A stretch of DNA of 64,000 bases from Natrialba hulunbeirensis JCM 10989 (GCF_000337575.1 NZ_AOIM01000014.1:25047-89046); one strand, 5' to 3'; shown: positions 27,557-37,169, counted from the first letter of the stretch. Numbers and translations are program-made. Notes: generated by a model not told the origin, from the letters alone.

Positions 27557-28882
27557 ATGCACGTCTCTATCATTGGCAGCGGCTACGTCGGAACGACGGT
27601 CGCCGCCTGCCTCGCGGATCTCGGCCACGAGGTCGTCAACGTCGAAATCGACGAGGAGATCGTCGAGACGATCAACGCCGGCGAGGCCCCGATCCACGAG
27701 TCCGGGCTGGCAGAACGGATCGACGAGCACGCCGGCCCTGACGCGAGTGGAAACCTGCGCGCGACGACCGACTACGCCGACGTGTGCGAGACCGACGTCA
27801 CGTTCCTCTGTCTCCCGACACCCCAGGCCGAGGACGGCAGTCTCGACCTCGCGCCGATGCGCGCCGGCTCGGAGTCACTCGGCCGCGCACTCGCAGAGCA
27901 ATCAGACGAGGACGACCACCTCGTCGTCGTCAAGAGCACCGTCCTCCCCGGAACCACCGAAGACGTCGTCGGCCCCATCCTCGAGCGCGAGTCCGGCACC
28001 GCCATCGGCGAGGGAGTCGACCTCGCGATGAACCCCGAGTTCCTGCGGATGGGAACCGCCGTACAGGACTTTCTCGAGCCCGACAAGGTCGTCGTCGGTG
28101 CGACGAGCGACGCCGCCGCTGGGACGCTTCGCGACCTCTACGCACCGATCCTCGACCGCGAGGAAACGGATCTCGTCGAAACCGACGTTCGCGAGGCCGA
28201 GCTCATCAAGTACGCCAACAACGCCTTCCTCGCGTCGAAGGTCTCGCTGGTGAACGAACTCGGCAACATCGCCAAGGAGTACGGCGCAGACGCCTACGAG
28301 GTCCTCGAGGCGGTCGGTCTCGACGACCGCATCTCGGCCCGGTTCATGCGCTCGGGACTGGGCTGGGGTGGCTCCTGTTTCCCCAAAGACGTCGCCGCGC
28401 TCCGGGCCGGCGCTCGCGAGCAGGGCTACGACCCCGACCTGCTTGACGCCGTCGTCTCGGTCAACGACGAGCAGCCGACCCGGCTGGTCTCGCTGCTCGA
28501 AGACCACGTTTCACTTGATTCTGCGCGGATCGCTGTTCTGGGACTCTCGTTCAAGCCCGGCACCGATGACATCCGCAAGTCTCGCGCGCTCGACGTGATC
28601 GACGAACTACAAACGCGCGGCGCGAGTGTCGTCGCCTACGATCCGGTCGCAATGGACAACGTTCGAGCGGAGTACGGGGAGACGCGATTCGACGGGGCAC
28701 TCGAGTTCGCCTCGTCACCAGACGATGCCCTCTCCAACGCGGACGGCGCGGTCGTCGCAACCGATTGGCCGGAGTTCGACGAGCTGTCGTTCGATGGGAT
28801 GGCTCAGCGAGTTGTCGTTGACGGCCGGCGGATCGAGATTGATGAGCGCGACCTCGACGTATACGAGGGGTTGACCTGGTAG
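27557..28882 (+). CDS. aglM: UDP-glucose 6-dehydrogenase AglM
   Basis: AglM oxidises UDP-glucose to UDP-glucuronic acid, the donor for hexuronic acids in the N-glycan. The N-terminus MHVSIIGSGYVGTTVAACLA is the NAD-binding GxGYVG motif. Catalytic-region motifs are present: STVLPGTTEDV (about 122), MNPEFLRMG (about 157), ELIKYANNAFLASKVS (about 215) and the nucleophile cysteine in GGSCFPKDV (about 272). The 441-residue length is normal. It lies 67 bases after orc1, in the same direction, with aglJ next. Confidence 0.93.
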   Translation: MHVSIIGSGYVGTTVAACLADLGHEVVNVEIDEEIVETINAGEAPIHESGLAERIDEHAGPDASGNLRATTDYADVCETDVTFLCLPTPQAEDGSLDLAPMRAGSESLGRALAEQSDEDDHLVVVKSTVLPGTTEDVVGPILERESGTAIGEGVDLAMNPEFLRMGTAVQDFLEPDKVVVGATSDAAAGTLRDLYAPILDREETDLVETDVREAELIKYANNAFLASKVSLVNELGNIAKEYGADAYEVLEAVGLDDRISARFMRSGLGWGGSCFPKDVAALRAGAREQGYDPDLLDAVVSVNDEQPTRLVSLLEDHVSLDSARIAVLGLSFKPGTDDIRKSRALDVIDELQTRGASVVAYDPVAMDNVRAEYGETRFDGALEFASSPDDALSNADGAVVATDWPEFDELSFDGMAQRVVVDGRRIEIDERDLDVYEGLTW

Positions 28883-29023
28883 CGAGGTCGGTACTGCCGG
28901 GACCGTGAACGAGCGGCGTGACAGAAGTCGACGTAGCGTGGTGGTGCCATGTCGATAGCCCGTGACAGCGTGGCAACCAGCGTATCAGTATCCTTTTGCA
29001 TACCGCCCAACGAGTGACGGGCG

Positions 29024-30100
29024 ATGGAGTATGACGGAACTCGTGCACAGTCGGTCGATCCTGCCTCCGAGACCGGAGGCGTGCTCGCCATGACCGACGA
29101 GCGGCGCGAGATTTCGGTAGAGGACGTTTGTATCCTCATTCCGACCCTCGACGAGGCGGCGACGATCGGTGACGTAATCGACGACTTTCAGGACCTCGGC
29201 TACGGGAACGTCGTCGTCATCGACGGCGGATCCACAGACGGGACGCGAGAAATTGCCAGCGAACACGGCGCACAGGTGCTAACCCAGTCCGGCCAGGGGA
29301 AGGGGCAGGCGGTCCGCGAGGCAGTGTCCTACATCGATGTGCCCTACGTTTTGATGCTCGACGGTGACGGCACGTACGATCCGGCAGACGCAGAGACGAT
29401 GCTCGAACCGCTCTCCCGTGGCTACGAGCACGTCATCGGCAACCGCTTTGCCGACATGGACGACGACGCGATGAAGGCGCTGAACGGCGTCGGGAACCGC
29501 CTTATCAACCGCTCGTTCCGGTTCATCCACGGCGCAGCGTACGACGACATCCTCTCTGGCTACCGGGCGTTTACCGTCGACTCGTTCAACCGACTCTCAC
29601 TCGACTCGGACGGCTTTACGATCGAGACCGAACTCGCCGTCGAGTGTGTGAAACACGGCGTCGAGACGACAGTCGTTCCGGTCAGTTACAGCGCTCGACC
29701 GGAGGAGTCGGAGACGAACCTCCACCCGGTCAAAGACGGCGGGACGATCATCCTCGCGCTGTACTCGCTGGCGAAGACGAACAACCCGCTGTTTTATTTC
29801 GGGAGCCTCGGCGTCGGCGGAATCGCGGCCGGTGGCGCAATCGCGACCTACGTGCTCTGGCGCTGGCTCCAGTACGGCGTTGGCCACGAGATTCTCGCAC
29901 TCGTTTCCGCGGCCGCCATCTTGCTCGGCGTCCAGCTCCTCATGTTCGGCGTCCTCTCGGACATGCTCGTGACCCTGCATCGCGAGCAGCGGCGGCGACT
30001 CGAGCAGATTACGCGGAACGCACGCGATCAGCGTCCGGCCACAGAGACGGATCGCGCGTTCGAGTACGAAGACGACGGCGGCGAACAGCACGACGAGTAA
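29024..30100 (+). CDS. aglJ: S-layer N-glycosyltransferase AglJ-like
   Basis: AglJ adds the first sugar to dolichol phosphate. The GT-A domain has CILIPTLDEAATIGDV, VVIDGGSTDGTREI and the metal-binding MLDGDGTYDPADAE (quoted in pieces). It ends with two hydrophobic segments (about 256-280 and 287-312), which matches the membrane-anchored AglJ/DPM1-like layout. The second possible start at 29090 (MTDERR) fits the family length better, whereas the ATG at 29024 is about 30 nt from a weak TATA (TTTTGCAT, 28993-29000); either is possible. The neighbouring aglM supports the assignment. Confidence 0.85.
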   Translation: MEYDGTRAQSVDPASETGGVLAMTDERREISVEDVCILIPTLDEAATIGDVIDDFQDLGYGNVVVIDGGSTDGTREIASEHGAQVLTQSGQGKGQAVREAVSYIDVPYVLMLDGDGTYDPADAETMLEPLSRGYEHVIGNRFADMDDDAMKALNGVGNRLINRSFRFIHGAAYDDILSGYRAFTVDSFNRLSLDSDGFTIETELAVECVKHGVETTVVPVSYSARPEESETNLHPVKDGGTIILALYSLAKTNNPLFYFGSLGVGGIAAGGAIATYVLWRWLQYGVGHEILALVSAAAILLGVQLLMFGVLSDMLVTLHREQRRRLEQITRNARDQRPATETDRAFEYEDDGGEQHDE

Positions 30101-30204
30101 TCGAGCGACGGTCTCATCTCTCTTCTCCCGGACAGAGCTGTCCGATACGTATCGTGTTCAACCGCCGAGAGCGTGCAAGAACAGAGACTCAGAGATCCAG
30201 AAGC

Positions 30205-30534
30205 TCAGAACGGCAGCATCGACCGAACCTGCTGAAACATCCCACCCGAATGCTCCTTGCGATACTCTTCGAACGGCTGGTGCAACTCGTTCAGTAACTG
30301 CTGTCTCGAGCGAAACTCGCGCGCCTCAACCTCGTCGAGCATCTCGCCCAGTGCAACGTCATTGCCGTGGACGTCGTACGGAATGCGTTCGTGGCCGAGC
30401 TCTGCTGCGACGTCGTCTTTCGTTGCCGGAAACGAGAGGTCAGCAGTTCGGAGGTGCGCATCAACGGCGGCGATTCCGAACTCGACACTCTCCGGGTCGT
30501 CGTCGTCTCCGCTCGATGGTGGCCGGACTCCCAT
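30205..30534 (-). CDS. DUF5789-like conserved haloarchaeal protein
   Basis: The 109-residue acidic protein (MGVRPPSSGDDDD..., core VEFGIAAVDAHL, FPATKDDVAAELGHERIPYD in part) matches my memory of the haloarchaeal DUF5789 family. Helical, no membrane segment, no known catalytic motif. It converges with aglJ and lies head-to-head with the ribbon-helix-helix gene 150 bases away. Function unknown. Confidence 0.7.
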   Translation of the reverse strand: MGVRPPSSGDDDDPESVEFGIAAVDAHLRTADLSFPATKDDVAAELGHERIPYDVHGNDVALGEMLDEVEAREFRSRQQLLNELHQPFEEYRKEHSGGMFQQVRSMLPF

Positions 30535-30684
30535 ACCATGCGATAGACTGCCGAAATATAAAAACCGCTACGGAGTCCGTGCGGTTTTCAGGGCTGAATT
30601 GGATGCGCCACGGTTCCGAATGCAGAAACCGGAGACATCTCTCGGTGGCGATACGCATTTGACGCCCGCGACGGAGTATCGACT

Positions 30685-30894
30685 ATGACCGAGTACACGA
30701 CGGTTTCGATCCCGAAGGATCTCGCCAACCGAGTCGACGAAACCATCGAAGGGACGAGCTTTCAGAGCACGAGCGACCTCGTCCGATTCCTGCTGCGAAG
30801 CATCGTCATCCAGCACCAGAAACAGGGCGAACTCACGGAGGCGGAGTTCGAGGAGATCACCGAACAGCTTCGTGGGCTCGGGTATCTCGAGTAG
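30685..30894 (+). CDS. ribbon-helix-helix (CopG-like) regulator
   Basis: A 69-residue protein beginning MTEYTTVSIPKDLANRVDET, a ribbon strand followed by helix-turn-helix-like TSFQSTSDLVRFLLRSIV. That is the RHH/CopG fold: a dimeric DNA-binding module, here with a short C-terminal helix. No toxin gene follows, so it is likely a standalone regulator or small DNA-binding protein. The start is clear because the strand begins at residue 3. Confidence 0.8.
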   Translation: MTEYTTVSIPKDLANRVDETIEGTSFQSTSDLVRFLLRSIVIQHQKQGELTEAEFEEITEQLRGLGYLE

Positions 30895-31414
30895 CCCTTG
30901 CGAGCAACGAGGAATGGAGAGCAGAGAGCAGAAAGTAGAAAGCGGAGAGCGGAGAGCAGAGGGTGATGAAGGGTCGTAAGGGATGGTGAGGGGGAAGGAG
31001 ACAAATGCAGTCGGCAATGCTATTTTCTGACTCGAGACAGTACTCCCACACGGAGGTCGACCGAATTATGCCACACGTTCCGAGCTTCCCATCGTCAGAC
31101 CGTAACGAGGAGGACGAACGCGGCGAGACGGGGCGTCGAGGTATCATCGACCGAATTATCGCCGGCGGCGTGCCGAGTGGCGGCTGACGTTGTCGGCAGT
31201 GGGGAGTGAGATTGCTGTCCAGCGGCTGATGGTCGTCGTCGCTGGCGCTGTCGTTGCTGTCGCTTCCGCTGGTATCGCTCTCACCACCGCGGCCAGAAAT
31301 CGCCTATTTTGCGGAGTATGGGTATTGTTCGAAACGAGAGCCACCGCCTTGCGCATGCCCTCGATGGACGCGTTTGCATCTTTGCCCATCAATTCCTGCG
31401 GTCGGTCCCTGTGG
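30895..31414. other. intergenic region, no supported gene
   Basis: Purine-rich simple sequence (GAGAGCAGAGAGCAGAAAGT-like, 30915-30990) is followed by spacer. A short frame at 31068-31187 (39 aa, MPHVPSFPSSDRNEEDE, ending IAGGVPSGG) has acidic composition but no recognisable family. I do not call it a gene. Confidence 0.4.
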
Positions 31415-31843
31415 TTAACCGGACAGCGACTGCTCCGGGGGCTCGGCGTCGATAATCTCGAGCGGCTTGCGATTTCCAGACCGGTCGAACGCACCGAAGG
31501 AATCCTCGTCGTCCGACCACGGCGGTACCGCGACGAAGATCACCTGCGCGAGGTCGTCGCGCTTTGTCACCTCGAGTTCACGTAGCGGATGCGAAACGAA
31601 CCGACCCTGGGCCTGGCGTGCAGGTGTCGAGAGATCAACGCCAAAGACAGCGTTGATCGCATTCCCGGGATCTGGCAGGTAAAAGTCGGTAAAGACCGGC
31701 GTGTCGGGCGGGATCGTACCTGCACCGCCGCCGGCGAGTTCACCCGCGGGCGTTACTGATACGCCAGTGGTCACGCGATCCGGATCGGCATCGCTGGCGA
31801 GGTCGAGCAGGACATCGACGAGTGCGCGGGTGATGTACACCAT
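31415..31843 (-). CDS. conserved haloarchaeal hypothetical protein
   Basis: The 142-residue protein (core MVYITRALVDVLLDLA, then TPVFTDFYLPDPGNAINAVF and GRFVSHPLRELEVTKRDDLA in part) resembles a conserved haloarchaeal family I cannot name. It has alternating strands and helices, no membrane segment and no cysteine pairs. The GTG at 31840 (MYITRAL) is an equally good start. It runs in the same direction as the next gene upstream (32707-31997), with a 153-base gap that holds a CAG/CCAG-rich simple repeat near 31908-31960. Confidence 0.65.
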   Translation of the reverse strand: MVYITRALVDVLLDLASDADPDRVTTGVSVTPAGELAGGGAGTIPPDTPVFTDFYLPDPGNAINAVFGVDLSTPARQAQGRFVSHPLRELEVTKRDDLAQVIFVAVPPWSDDEDSFGAFDRSGNRKPLEIIDAEPPEQSLSG

Positions 31844-31996
31844 GTCGGCGGCCCCTACGCGGAGCGCGTAGTTAGATGTACCCCCCGGAAAACCCAGACC
31901 AGACCCGAGTCCAGGCGCAGGCGCAGACCCAGACTCAGGTTCAAACCCAAGTCCAGCGCAAAACCCCCGACGAGCAACTGTCGGGCGCCCGTCGCG

Positions 31997-32707
31997 CTAC
32001 ACCGGGAGTAACCGCCACACTGCACCGGCATACACCCGCGGTGCTCCACGCCGGGCGTTCAACAATGCTTCCTCGAGTGCAACCGCTGCGGACTCGGTGA
32101 CTCCTGCGCCGTGACCGACGAGGACGCGCTCGGGGGCGAAGCCGCTCAGGGCATCCGTCGGCGGGACGGGCCTGAGCATCGGGTGAACACCGAGGCGTTC
32201 GTCGCCGGCGAGGAAGTACGAGACCGTGCCGACCGCTTCGGGGACGAGCAAGGTCCCGCGTTCGGGATCGTAGATCGCGACCTCCTGCCAGAATCGGTTG
32301 TCGACCACCGTATGGGCCTCGAAGCCGGTATCGGAGAGTTCACTAGAGAAGCGTGCGACAGGAGCGTCGATCTCCTCCGACACACCCTCGTACGCTGTCG
32401 GCAGGTAAACCGGCACGTCGTGACGGTTTGCGATCGCTTCCGCATCGCGCGTGTGCCGATCTAGCAGGACGACGACACCGGCGACCTCGCCGTACTCGGC
32501 GAGCAACTGGTCGAGTCCCTCCACGTCGACCGGGTCGAAGACCCAGACATCCTGTCCCGACGTGCTCCGAGTTCGATCACCGTCGGCGACGAGGGCGTGG
32601 CTCACTCGTTGCATGCGCTCGTCGGGGTGGGCGATCCAGCCGACGCCGCCGTCGAAGCGATCGATTTCCAGAAACTCGCTCGCGCGCTCGTCGACGCGAA
32701 ATGCCAT
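31997..32707 (-). CDS. conserved haloarchaeal protein, possible degenerate MBL fold
   Basis: A 236-residue protein with repeating strand-loop elements, including GVGWIAHPDERMQRVSHALV (in part), VAGVVVLLDRHTRDAEAIA and LVGHGAGV near the C-terminus. The order (glycine-rich first strand, DRHxRD around residue 83-88, GHG near 207) recalls metallo-beta-lactamase-fold proteins, but the HxHxDH metal site is not intact (DRHTRDAE instead), so metal-dependent hydrolysis is doubtful. No signal peptide. Function unknown. Confidence 0.55.
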   Translation of the reverse strand: MAFRVDERASEFLEIDRFDGGVGWIAHPDERMQRVSHALVADGDRTRSTSGQDVWVFDPVDVEGLDQLLAEYGEVAGVVVLLDRHTRDAEAIANRHDVPVYLPTAYEGVSEEIDAPVARFSSELSDTGFEAHTVVDNRFWQEVAIYDPERGTLLVPEAVGTVSYFLAGDERLGVHPMLRPVPPTDALSGFAPERVLVGHGAGVTESAAVALEEALLNARRGAPRVYAGAVWRLLPV

Positions 32708-32825
32708 GCCCGTCGCTACGTGGGGTCGTCACATAAACGTGACAGGCAAGTATCGTGGGAGTCCCACTTTCTCGTTGCCTACACTCGGCGATGCCTCTAT
32801 ACCGCTCTCTCGAGTACGGGTCGCT

Positions 32826-33557
32826 ATGCTCACTGGCCTCTCCTGGCTCGCGCTCGAGGTGAAGTCCCTCGAGTCGGCGCGGGAGTTCTATACGGATGTA
32901 CTCGAGTTGTCGGTACGACGAGCATCGAACGATGAGAGACATGGCGCGGACGAGGTCGACCACGAAAACGAACGTGCGCTCGCGGCCGGCGACACCGATC
33001 TCATCCTGCGCCGTCCCGATGGCGTCCCTCGCGGCGGCCTGCACACTCACTACGCGTTCTCGATTCCGGAGGCAGAGTACGACGACTGGTGGGATCGACT
33101 CGAGGCAGTCGGCTACGATCTCGACGAGGCGCAGTTCGGCCCCGTCCGGTCGCTCTATCTCTACGATCCCGACGGCAACTGTGTCGAACTCGGCCAGCAG
33201 GACGTCGCCGGGCCGGGAATCGACGGCATCTTCGAGGTCGTGCTCGAGGTCGAGTCACTCGAGCGCGCCGAGTCGTTCTACAGCGACCTCGGCTTCGAGA
33301 CCGTCGATGTCGGCGACGACAGAAAGCGCGTCCGGATGAACGGCCCGATGGCACTCGAGTTGTGGGAGCCACACCTTGGAATCGCGGATGCCCGGGGTGG
33401 GGTTCACGTTGATCTTGGATTCGAGACCGACGAGCCAACGGCTGCGCTGGGTGCGGTGGCAGAACAGGTGCAACAGGTAGACGAAGAGTCAGCCGAGCGC
33501 GTGGTGGTTCGAGATCCGGACGGCCACGTTCTCACGTTTGTCTCATCGTCTGCGTGA
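32826..33557 (+). CDS. VOC-superfamily (glyoxalase/dioxygenase-like) protein
   Basis: The 243-residue protein contains two tandem beta-alpha-beta-beta-beta VOC modules. The first has LSWLALEVKSLESAREFYTD (in part) and LYLYDPDGNCVELGQ (about 112-126); the second has EVVLEVESLERAESFYSDLG and VVVRDPDGHVLTF. Metal ligands could be the histidine in GLHTHYAF and the glutamate in CVELGQ, as in glyoxalase I and extradiol dioxygenases. The substrate cannot be inferred. ATG 32826 starts at the first strand and lies about 30 nt after a TATA-like CTCTATACC (32793-32801). Confidence 0.8.
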   Translation: MLTGLSWLALEVKSLESAREFYTDVLELSVRRASNDERHGADEVDHENERALAAGDTDLILRRPDGVPRGGLHTHYAFSIPEAEYDDWWDRLEAVGYDLDEAQFGPVRSLYLYDPDGNCVELGQQDVAGPGIDGIFEVVLEVESLERAESFYSDLGFETVDVGDDRKRVRMNGPMALELWEPHLGIADARGGVHVDLGFETDEPTAALGAVAEQVQQVDEESAERVVVRDPDGHVLTFVSSSA

Positions 33558-33678
33558 GACGCAGGGTGCGGCAGCATCCGGATGCGGGAGCGGTGAGACA
33601 CTGCTCGACGGCGAGTGAGCGCGAGAACCGAACGGTACGCGAGTCGCTACCGTGGGTAGAATCGACTCTGGCTGTTGC

Positions 33679-33969
33679 CTACAGCCGCTCGGTGTTCACG
33701 TCGACGCCCGGCGGCGTCACGAGCAAAAACCCGCGGAAGTGGACGAGATTCCCGCCTGCTTCCTTGACGTCGCGGGCGAAGCCGGACGCCAGTTCGTTGA
33801 CGTCACCTTCGACACAGAGAACGAGGACGTTCCCCTTCGAAATGGCTTCGACCCACTCGTCTTCCGGCGTCTCCCCGTCGAGAACGCCGAGCACGATGCT
33901 CCCTTCGATATCGAGTTCCTCGTCGATATGTTCCTCGACCGTCCGCAGATCGAGGTCGAAGTCGCTCAT
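33679..33969 (-). CDS. DUF5779-like protein
   Basis: A 96-residue protein (MSDFDLDLRTVEEHIDEELD, GSIVLGVLDGETPEDEWV, VLVLCVEGDVNELASGF) that I recognise as the haloarchaeal DUF5779 family. It is small, soluble and acidic, with alternating strands. The function is unknown. It runs towards the VOC gene and away from the ferritin-like gene. Confidence 0.7.
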   Translation of the reverse strand: MSDFDLDLRTVEEHIDEELDIEGSIVLGVLDGETPEDEWVEAISKGNVLVLCVEGDVNELASGFARDVKEAGGNLVHFRGFLLVTPPGVDVNTERL

Positions 33970-34092
33970 GTGCGCTTCGTGGAAGCGCGACGAGAAAAAC
34001 GTTCCTCTGCGAGAGAGTCTTTGCGATGGGTCAGTCAGCCTGGCGTCGGAGGGCGCCAGTCCCCAGAGCGCTCTCGCTTTCGAGTGTCGGCG

Positions 34093-34548
34093 TTAGTCCA
34101 TCGGAAACTCCTTCTGAAACCCGCGGAACTCCGTTCGATGGGCTTCCTCGTCGGAGAGAATCGACACCGCCACGTCCTCCGTGATCGGGTCGTTCGCTTC
34201 CGAGGCGGCCTCGTGCAGCGCTCGATACGTCTCGATCGCCTCGTCTTCCGCCTCGAGTACCCCCTCGATGACTGACTGCACGTCTGTCGTGTCCTCGGGC
34301 GGCTGCAGACTCGACTGACTCGCCTCGAACGCCTCCGAGCCTGGCGGGGACTCCTCGAGTTGCTTCAGTCTGTTGCCGAGTCGGCGAGCGTGCTCGAGTT
34401 CCTCTTGAACGTCGTCTTCGAGGCTCTCTTTGACCTCTTCGGCGTGGACACCATCCAGAACGATGGCGTTGGTCAGGTAGTTCATCACGGTCTCGAGTTC
34501 GTCGATGTAGGCTTCGGTCAGCAGGTCGGTGATCTCGTCGGTCGTCAT
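34093..34548 (-). CDS. ferritin-like (rubrerythrin-type) protein
   Basis: A 151-residue four-helix-bundle protein. Helix motifs EAYIDELETVMNYL (about 12-25), EEVKESLEDDVQEELEHARR (about 37-56) and EDEAIETYRALHEAA (about 101-115), and LSDEEAHRTEF (about 131-141), supply the Glu and ExxH residues of a di-iron site. It is likely an iron- or oxidative-stress protein. ATG 34548 gives the MTTDEITDLL start. It diverges from the Lrp-TRASH regulator 165 bases away, so it could share regulation with it. Confidence 0.75.
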   Translation of the reverse strand: MTTDEITDLLTEAYIDELETVMNYLTNAIVLDGVHAEEVKESLEDDVQEELEHARRLGNRLKQLEESPPGSEAFEASQSSLQPPEDTTDVQSVIEGVLEAEDEAIETYRALHEAASEANDPITEDVAVSILSDEEAHRTEFRGFQKEFPMD

Positions 34549-34713
34549 ACGGGCAGTGCTCCCACAACCGGGCGTAAAATGCTGGTACCTGCACACGAGG
34601 TGGTATCGACACGCGTAGTTGGCACCAGAACACGAGTTCTGACTCCGTGCCACCGTCGTCCGCCATCCGCTGCCAGCGCAGTCTTTACCCTCTCGCCCAC
34701 GCGATAGACGACC

Positions 34714-35313
34714 ATGCGCGACCTCGACGACACCGACCTCGAGATTCTCTCCTTGCTCACTGAGGACGCCCGCCGTCCCTACAACGAAATCGCCGACCAC
34801 GTCGGCCTCACCCCACCTGCCGTCTCCGACCGCATCTCGCGCCTCGAGGAGCAGGGCGTCATCCAGGGCTTCACCGTCGACATCGACCGCTCGACGCTCC
34901 GCCAGGAAACCGCGGTCCTCGTGGACCTCCACCCCAGACCCGACGCCGTCGCTGAGGTCTACGACGCCGCCACCACCCTCGACGGCGTCGACCACGTCTT
35001 CGAGGGTATGGACGGCCACGTCCTCGTCCACGCCGCCATCTCCGGTGGAAACGTTCGCTCCTGGCTCGCGACCGAACTCGATCTCTCGCGTGTACTCGAG
35101 TACGACGTGACTCCACTCACGCGATCTGATCGCCGGCTCGCGCTGTCTGCAGCTGGGTTTGCCCTCGACTGTGTCCTCTGCGGGAAGGAAATCACAGATG
35201 GTGGCGTGACGACGACGGTCGATGGGGAACGAAAGACGTTCTGTTGTCGTTCCTGTGAGGGGCAGTACGTCGAGGAGTACGAAGCGAGACGGGGTGCACT
35301 CGAGAGTGAGTAG
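34714..35313 (+). CDS. Lrp/AsnC-type regulator with C-terminal TRASH metal-binding domain
   Basis: The 199-residue regulator has an N-terminal winged helix (LDDTDLEILSLLTEDARRPYNE, quoted in part; about 3-60), a central AsnC-like ligand/oligomer domain (about 65-140), and a C-terminal TRASH zinc-finger-like motif, CVLCGKEI...FCCRSCEGQY (about 151-190). In Halobacterium, Lrp-TRASH proteins act in copper response. It diverges from the ferritin-like gene, which may be one of its targets. The start is at the first helix; no alternative is better. Confidence 0.88.
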   Translation: MRDLDDTDLEILSLLTEDARRPYNEIADHVGLTPPAVSDRISRLEEQGVIQGFTVDIDRSTLRQETAVLVDLHPRPDAVAEVYDAATTLDGVDHVFEGMDGHVLVHAAISGGNVRSWLATELDLSRVLEYDVTPLTRSDRRLALSAAGFALDCVLCGKEITDGGVTTTVDGERKTFCCRSCEGQYVEEYEARRGALESE

Positions 35314-35783
35314 GAAGTGGTGGTGTGGAAGTGCCGGTGAGGGAAGTAGTGGTGATGGCAGTGGATACGTCGATAAGTGAACGTCCTGGCTGAGAATTTC
35401 CAATGCGTCGAATGGATCGTTTCCCGGCGTTCGTTCATCTGTTTCTCGGTGACCTCCTTGGACACGTGTTCTTGTGGGGGCCGATTATTGGACGAAGGAC
35501 TACTCCAGAGCAGATTGGTCGGATGTCAGTGACCGAACGTCCATCGAGTTGCGCGCGCCAGCAAATCGACCGTGGATTCGAGGCAAATTTGGTCACCTTT
35601 GTTCCGACGAATAGACAAATCGGCCTGCCGACGTTGTATTCTATTAGGTCATATAAACACACTATAGGCGTCGCCGTCTGTCGATTTTGTAGACGAGCTA
35701 TCTGTAATAATTCCTCACGACACGCAAATCGGGGCCTTTCTGCACCAGATTTATATACCACTTCCTCCCTGGGAACGGATACA
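35314..35783. promoter_or_regulatory. leuA upstream region and promoter
   Basis: This 470-base gap holds no supported gene. Near its end, GATTTATATACC (35747-35758) is a good TATA box about 30 nt before the leuA ATG at 35784. A weak hairpin (CGTCT...AGACG, about 35673-35693) lies further up. An open frame on the reverse strand here has non-haloarchaeal, basic composition and was not called. Confidence 0.5.
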
Positions 35784-37074
35784 ATGTCTCACCAAGACAG
35801 CCCATCCTCTGATACCAATCAGGGGGGTCGAGTTCTTCCAGGGCACGTTAGATTCCACTGACGAAATTGAGTCAGCACGTGTCTTCGATACCACCCTCCG
35901 GGATGGTGAACAGTCACCCGGAACGTCGTTTTCCTACGACGATAAACGGCAGATCGCCGCGATTCTGGACGACATGGGAACCCACGTCATCGAGGCTGGA
36001 TTCCCGGTCAATTCGGACGCGGAGTTCGAGGCCGTTCGTGATATTGCTTCCTCGACGTCGACGACAACCTGCGGGTTAGCTCGCGTCGTCGACGGCGACA
36101 TCGAAGCGGCGCTCGATTCTGGCGTCGAGATGGTGCACACGTTCGTGAGCACCAGCGACGTCCAGATCGAGGATTCGATGCACGCCACGCGGGAGGAGGT
36201 CGCACAGCGCGCAGTCGACTCGGTCGAACGCATCAAAGAGGCGGGCGTGACCTGCATGTTCTCGCCGATGGATGCGACGCGAACCGACGAGACGTTCCTG
36301 CTCGACGTCGTCGAAGCGGTCAGCGAGGCCGGCGTCGACTGGATCAACGTTCCCGACACCTGCGGCGTCGCGACGCCGGGCCGGTTCGGCGACATGATCG
36401 AGAAGATCAGCGCCCACACCGACGCCCGCATCGACGTCCACACCCACGACGACTTCGGGCTGGCCACCGCGAACGCGCTGGCCGGCATCGAAGCGGGGGC
36501 CGATCAGGCACAGGTCTCGGTCAACTCGATCGGCGAGCGGGCCGGAAACGCCGCCTACGAGGAGTTCGTCATGTCCGTCGAGTCGCTCTACCAGTGTGAC
36601 ACCGGTATCGACACGACGCGCATCACCGAACTCTCGGAGATCGTCGAAGAGAAGAGCGAGATGGCGACGCCGGGCAACAAGCCCATCGTCGGCGACAACG
36701 CCTTCTCCCACGAAAGCGGCATCCACGCCGCCGGCGTCATCGAGAACTCCGATACCTTCGAGCCCGGCGTGATGACTCCCGAGATGGTCGGTGCCGAGCG
36801 CCGACTGGTCATGGGCAAGCACACGGGCACCCACTCGGTACGGGAGCGACTGCGCGAACGCGGCTACGATCCAACCGACGACGAGGTGCGGGCGGTAACC
36901 CGCCGCGTCAAGGACTACGGCGCAGAAAAGCGCCGCGTCACGGTTAGCGATCTGGAGCGCTTCGCCGAGGATGCTGACGTCGACCGTCAGCAAAACCGAG
37001 AACGGGCACACGAATCGGCAGAGCGAGACCGCGACGACCGCGATAACGAGGAGCACGAGGAGGTGCGCATCTGA
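35784..37074 (+). CDS. leuA: 2-isopropylmalate synthase (apparent one-base insertion near 5' end)
   Basis: LeuA condenses acetyl-CoA with 2-oxoisovalerate, the committed step of leucine synthesis. From codon 15 on, the expected protein is read: EFFQGTLDSTDEIESARVFD, TTLRDGEQSPGTSFS (catalytic Arg and metal-binding Asp), VHTHDDFGLATANALAG and GNKPIVGDNAFSHESGIHA. The leaderless ATG at 35784 opens MSHQDSPSSDTNQ in a different frame; a run of six G at 35822-35827 joins them if one G is removed, giving NQGVEFFQGT. No other ATG or GTG upstream of the catalytic motif is available in the main frame. The repaired protein has 429 residues. This is either a sequencing error or a real mutation. Confidence 0.85.
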
Positions 37075-37163
37075 GGAATGACCGCCTCGGTTACACCCAC
37101 CCCTGAGCCCCTGCTCTCTCACTCGCGCGTGTCGGAAGGCAACGATTACCCTACCCCCAACAG

Positions 37164-37169
37164 TTATAA
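37164..37169 (+). promoter_or_regulatory. TATA box of the ilvB leader
   Basis: TTATAA in the context CAGTTATAATGATC lies about 29 nt upstream of the ATG at 37196, so transcription probably starts at or next to that ATG. Confidence 0.6.

Noticed and set aside
31156..31494. Open frames on both strands beside the 142-residue hypothetical gene
   Set aside because: Biased composition and overlap with each other; no conserved motif.
35435..35761. Reverse-strand open frame upstream of leuA
   Set aside because: Basic, non-haloarchaeal composition, and it overlaps the leuA promoter.
35784..35900. Programmed frameshifting in leuA
   Set aside because: A G6 run alone, with no stimulatory structure seen and no reason for such control in LeuA; a sequencing error or mutation is simpler.
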